A program made the position numbers and the translations under genes. Source: Thermomicrobium sp. CFH 73360 (GTDB taxonomy: Bacteria; Chloroflexota; Chloroflexia; Thermomicrobiales; Thermomicrobiaceae). Taken from it: a DNA stretch of 64,000 bases. Of the stretch, positions 60,558 to 64,000 are shown piece after piece (within the stretch, counting starts at the first letter, position 1; each line of letters begins with the position of its first letter). The DNA is taken from assembly GCF_023806465.1 (NCBI RefSeq), contig NZ_JAMSLS010000004.1:12498-76497 (forward strand). The letters run 5' to 3'. The notes under the pieces were generated by a model. That model worked only from the letters and a program-made list of their open reading frames with translations. It was not told the DNA's origin and ran no database searches.

Positions 60558-61934
60558 ATGGCACTTCCCCAGGTCGCAATTGTCGGTCGTCCAAATGTCG
60601 GCAAATCAACGCTGTTCAACCGGCTGCTGCGGCAGCGGCGAGCCGTCGTTGAAGAGGTGCCCGGCACGACGCGTGATCGCATCTACGGTGTTGTTGATTG
60701 GAACGGACTCCGTTTCGGGCTCTTCGATACCGGCGGCTTGTTGACCGATGAAGAGATCGCTCGTTCGAGCGAGCGTGAGCTCCTTGAGGCGACCAAGGCC
60801 CAGGCAGAGATGGCGGTCAGGGAGGCAGACGTCATCGTTTTCGTCGTTGATGCTGCTGCTGGCCCAACAGCAGGCGATTGGGAAGTGGCTGAGTTCCTTC
60901 GCCGTACAGACAAACCGATCGTCCTGGCCGCGAACAAAGCCGAATCACGCGAGCGTGAGCTCAACGCTTTACAGTTCTATGAATTCGGCCTTGGGGAGCC
61001 CATCCCAATTTCGGCGCTGCATGGGAAGGGGATTCCTGATCTCCTTGAGGCCATTGCCGAGCGATTGCCCCGTAGAGAAGCGGTGGAGACACTCGAGCCC
61101 GAAGCGCCGAAAATCGCTCTTGTTGGACGACCGAACGTTGGGAAATCGGCGCTCCTGAATGCGATCCTCGGTCAGCCGCGACAGATCGTGTCGCCTATCC
61201 CAGGAACCACGCGGGATACGGTTGACACGGAGCTCGTGTGGAAAGGTCAACCAATTGTCTTGATCGACACTGCTGGTATTCGGAGACCAGGTCGCATTGA
61301 ACGTGGTATCGAGCGCTACAGCGTCTTACGTGCGGAGCGAGCGATCGAGCGAGCTGACGTCGCGGTTCTCGTGCTTGACGCAACAGAACCTTTTACGCAC
61401 CAGGATCAAGCGATCGCGGGACGGGTGATCGACGCGAAAAAGGGGATCGTCGTTGCGGTCAATAAGTGGGATCTGTTCGAGCAGATGGAGGGTGCGCGGG
61501 AAGCGTTCGAGGAGGATGCGCATGCGGTCTTCCACTTTATGCCCTGGGCACCGCTAGTCTTTGTTTCTGCACTTACCGGGAAGAATGTGGAGCAGGTCGT
61601 CGATTTAGCACTTGTTGTTGTGGCAGAGCGATCGCGGCGGATTCCCACTGCCGAACTGAATCAACTCCTCCGTGAAGCCATAGCGCATCATCCGCCACCG
61701 ACGAAGCCTGGTAAGTGGGTCAAGTTCTACTATGTGACACAGGCGGCAGTGAATCCACCAACGTTTGTGTTCTTCTGCAATCGCCCGCAGCTGGTGCATT
61801 TCTCCTACAAGCGGTATCTAGAGAACCGCATTCGGGAGCGGTATGGCTTCCTTGGGACGCCGATTGAGTTGGTGTTTCGCGCGCGCGAGCGGTCAGCGCC
61901 AGCATGGAAACGGGGCGAATCGAGTCGCCAGTAG
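60558..61934 (+). CDS. der: GTPase Der (EngA)
   Basis: An essential 50S-assembly GTPase with two G domains in tandem. G1 motifs are GRPNVGKSTLFNRLL (about 10-24) and GRPNVGKSALLNAIL (about 188-202), G3 motifs DTGG and DTAG, and G4 motifs NKAE and NKWD. The C-terminal KH-like domain (about 370-458) includes PGKWVKFYYVTQAAVNPPTFVFFCN. ATG 60558 has AGGAGAAAG upstream. It follows a terminator closely, so it probably has its own promoter. The 458-residue length is normal. Confidence 0.97.
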   Translation: MALPQVAIVGRPNVGKSTLFNRLLRQRRAVVEEVPGTTRDRIYGVVDWNGLRFGLFDTGGLLTDEEIARSSERELLEATKAQAEMAVREADVIVFVVDAAAGPTAGDWEVAEFLRRTDKPIVLAANKAESRERELNALQFYEFGLGEPIPISALHGKGIPDLLEAIAERLPRREAVETLEPEAPKIALVGRPNVGKSALLNAILGQPRQIVSPIPGTTRDTVDTELVWKGQPIVLIDTAGIRRPGRIERGIERYSVLRAERAIERADVAVLVLDATEPFTHQDQAIAGRVIDAKKGIVVAVNKWDLFEQMEGAREAFEEDAHAVFHFMPWAPLVFVSALTGKNVEQVVDLALVVVAERSRRIPTAELNQLLREAIAHHPPPTKPGKWVKFYYVTQAAVNPPTFVFFCNRPQLVHFSYKRYLENRIRERYGFLGTPIELVFRARERSAPAWKRGESSRQ

Positions 61935-61973
61935 ATGGTTTGGTCGAAGGATCGGGAAGGGGAAGCAACCGGA

Positions 61974-63254
61974 ATGGACAGGCATCTCTGGGATTGGGAC
62001 CCGGATGTCGCAGAAGCAATCGCCTGTGAGGAGCGTCGGCAGAGTCGAACCATTGAGCTGATTGCGTCCGAAAACTTTGCGAGCCCAGCTGTACTGGCTG
62101 CTGTTGGATCGGTTCTCACGAACAAATATGCCGAGGGGTATCCCGGGCGGCGGTACTACGGTGGTTGCGAATGCGTCGATCGGGTTGAGGAGCTGGCGAT
62201 CGCGCGGGCGAAGCAGCTCTTCGGGGCCGAGCACGTGAACGTCCAACCACACTCAGGGGCGCAGGCCAATATGGCCGCGATGTTCGCAGTGCTTCGTCCC
62301 GGTGATCGGATACTTGGGATGAGTCTGCAGCATGGGGGACACCTTTCGCACGGGGCGAAGGTGAACGTTTCTGGGCAGTGGTTTGATGCGTACTTTTACG
62401 GGGTGAATCCCGAGACCGAGCGGATCGACTACGATGCCGTGTGGCGGATTGCCCAGGAAGTGAAGCCACGACTGATTATAGCTGGGGCGAGTGCGTACCC
62501 ACGGATTATCGATTTTGCACGTTTCCGCGAGATTGCGGACGACGTCGGCGCGGTCTTGGTGGCGGATATCGCCCATATCGCCGGGATGGTGGCGGTTGGA
62601 ATGCATCCGACCCCAGTGGGGGCTGCCCAGGTGGTGACAACGACGACGCACAAGACGCTACGCGGACCCCGCGGAGGCATGATTCTGTGTGATGCAGATT
62701 GGGCAGAGGCGATCGACAAGGCGGTTTTCCCCGGAACGCAGGGTGGGCCATTGATGCATGTGATCGCAGGAAAGGCTGTCGCGTTCGGAGAAGCGCTGAA
62801 ACCGTCTTTTCGGGTCTACATCACGCGCGTCCTCGAGAACGCTCAGGTCCTGGCAGAGACGCTCCAGAAGGAGGGGTTGCGACTCGTTTCTGGAGGGACG
62901 GACAATCATCTGCTACTCGTTGATTTGCGGCCTTTGGGGATCAGCGGCCGTAAGGCGGAACGAGCTCTGGACGAGGTGGGGATCACCGTGAATAAGAACG
63001 CGATTCCCAACGACCCGAAGCCGCCGACGCAAACGAGTGGTATCCGCATTGGGACGCCGGCAATGACCACGCGTGGCTTTGGTCCGGAGGAGATGCGCTT
63101 GACCGGTCAGCTGATCGCGCAGGTGCTTCGAGCTCCAGACGATGTTGAGGTGAAGGAGCGTGTTCGAGCACAGGTCGCGGAGCTCGTGGCGCATTTTCCG
63201 GTCCCAGGCGTTACGATAGAGGTGATATCAGCAATTGATGAAGCCGGCCGTTGA
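61974..63254 (+). CDS. glyA: Serine hydroxymethyltransferase
   Basis: The PLP enzyme interconverts serine and glycine while loading THF with a one-carbon unit. The 426-residue protein has [47 protein letters not shown], the PLP-Lys motif [19 protein letters not shown] (about 222-240) and [30 protein letters not shown] 61974 has GGGAAGGGGAAG upstream; an ATG at 61935 directly after the der stop is a weaker alternative. It lies next to der and downstream of the gcv genes, matching their shared glycine/one-carbon theme. Confidence 0.96.
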   Translation: MDRHLWDWDPDVAEAIACEERRQSRTIELIASENFASPAVLAAVGSVLTNKYAEGYPGRRYYGGCECVDRVEELAIARAKQLFGAEHVNVQPHSGAQANMAAMFAVLRPGDRILGMSLQHGGHLSHGAKVNVSGQWFDAYFYGVNPETERIDYDAVWRIAQEVKPRLIIAGASAYPRIIDFARFREIADDVGAVLVADIAHIAGMVAVGMHPTPVGAAQVVTTTTHKTLRGPRGGMILCDADWAEAIDKAVFPGTQGGPLMHVIAGKAVAFGEALKPSFRVYITRVLENAQVLAETLQKEGLRLVSGGTDNHLLLVDLRPLGISGRKAERALDEVGITVNKNAIPNDPKPPTQTSGIRIGTPAMTTRGFGPEEMRLTGQLIAQVLRAPDDVEVKERVRAQVAELVAHFPVPGVTIEVISAIDEAGR

Positions 63255-63280
63255 GGAACCGGCCGTGACTGAGAGTGACG

Positions 63281-64000
63281 ATGACCTTTGAGCGAGCACT
63301 CATCGCGGTCATGACGGCGGGCGTTGCGGCGGTCGTGAGTGCCGCGCTGATACCGCGTGTCATTCACGTCGCTCAGCGCTTTGATCTCCTGGCCTATCCA
63401 ACCGAAGCGCGGTGGGTGCATACGAAGCCGATACCCCGAATCGGGGGGGTGGCGATTTTTATCGGATTTCTGAGCGGACTTGCCTTAACGTTCGTGCTCC
63501 CGGTAGAACGCTTCCCGATCGAGATCGAACGAATTCTCCTCCTGGTGTTCGGTGCAACGCTGATTCTCGCTGCACACCTCTACGACGATCTCCTTGGGCT
63601 TTCCCCACTTGCCAAGCTTGCTTGGCAACTCGCAGGTGCTGCCGTCGCAATCCTTCCGCGCTTGCGCGGACCAGAGCATGGTTTGGTGATCGAACAGTTC
63701 AATAGTCCCTTTGGCGGTGTCGTCGTGCTACCGCTTGCCATTGCGATTCCATTCACGGTTTTTTGGATTGTGGGCATGATGAACACTGTCAACTTTCTGG
63801 ATGGGCTGGACGGTTTGGCAGGGTCTGTGACAGTTATCGCTGCACTCGTCATGTTCGTGCATACCTTTTTCCGTCCCGCTGGGAACCCACAGTTCACGAT
63901 CTCGCTTCTCGCGGCGTCATTAGCCGGTAGTGTTTTGGGATTCCTTCTCTTCAACTGGCATCCGGCACGGATTATGATGGGTGACTCTGGTGCCATGCTC
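63281..64000 (+). CDS. Undecaprenyl-phosphate GlcNAc-1-phosphate transferase family (WecA/TagO-like), partial
   Basis: The frame from ATG 63281 runs open to the window edge (240 codons seen). It has several hydrophobic helices and the MraY/WecA/TagO signatures: HTKPIPRIGGVAIFIGF, AHLYDDLLGLSPLAKL (the paired Asp of the DD motif), MMNTVNFLDGLDGLAGS and the C-terminal RIMMGDSGAML. These enzymes attach a sugar-1-phosphate to a lipid carrier as the first step of wall polymer or O-antigen synthesis. Exact sugar specificity cannot be read from the sequence. It follows glyA by 26 bases. Confidence 0.85.
   Translation, partial: MTFERALIAVMTAGVAAVVSAALIPRVIHVAQRFDLLAYPTEARWVHTKPIPRIGGVAIFIGFLSGLALTFVLPVERFPIEIERILLLVFGATLILAAHLYDDLLGLSPLAKLAWQLAGAAVAILPRLRGPEHGLVIEQFNSPFGGVVVLPLAIAIPFTVFWIVGMMNTVNFLDGLDGLAGSVTVIAALVMFVHTFFRPAGNPQFTISLLAASLAGSVLGFLLFNWHPARIMMGDSGAML

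Overview
The window looks like ordinary chromosome from a thermophilic Chloroflexota bacterium, probably Thermomicrobia-like (Thermomicrobium, Sphaerobacter and relatives). This is an inference from gene content and protein character: a caa3-type oxidase operon, a membrane pyrophosphatase, a split glycine decarboxylase, GTG/TTG starts and moderately GC-rich sequence. No database search was made. There is no phage, plasmid, insertion sequence or CRISPR array. Coding density is high and most gene assignments are secure from motifs.

Layout. 1-6.35 kb (minus): start of rplI, a frame-disrupted DUF4258-like gene, then polA, an FmdB zinc-ribbon gene, cysS and rlmB. 6.4-12.5 kb (plus): a MoxR / DUF58 / transglutaminase membrane cassette followed by a ribokinase-type gene. 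12.6-19 kb (minus): hppA and the ctaC-D-E-F caa3 oxidase operon. 19.3-22.6 kb (plus): acetyl-CoA synthetase and thiolase. 22.6-25 kb (minus): dnaN-recF without dnaA, divergent from a small gene that resembles single-strand-annealing proteins. 26-29.6 kb: a class V aminotransferase, queA, ruvB behind a consensus SOS box, and trm112. 29.7-30.9 kb (minus): a non-coding unit tRNA-Leu - RNase P RNA - tRNA-His, followed by a TPR gene with an in-frame amber codon. 31-38.7 kb: Kef-type antiporter, alaS, a baseplate-J-like membrane protein, ruvX, and a cyclic-di-AMP receptor (darA). 38.7-41.7 kb: a small membrane protein, folD, an fchA-like gene, and an XRE regulator. 41.8-50 kb: dnaE, then glmS-tatD-rdgB-Mur ligase on minus. 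50.5-64 kb (plus): purB-C-S-Q-L-F, gcvT-H-PA, der, glyA and the start of a WecA/TagO-type transferase.

How the parts fit. Replication and repair genes are spread through the window (polA, dnaN, recF, ruvB, ruvX, dnaE). Purine synthesis uses glycine and 10-formyl-THF. The gcv genes, glyA, folD and fchA make or interconvert exactly those one-carbon units. The most interesting biochemical point is that FolD appears to lack the catalytic lysine of its cyclohydrolase site, while the gene just upstream in the same unit encodes an FchA/cyclodeaminase-family protein that could supply that activity. I did not find a clearly new multi-gene system. The best leads are the FolD/FchA pair, the tRNA-flanked RNase P RNA unit, the SOS-controlled ruvB, the annealing-protein-like gene facing dnaN, and two genes with disrupted reading frames.
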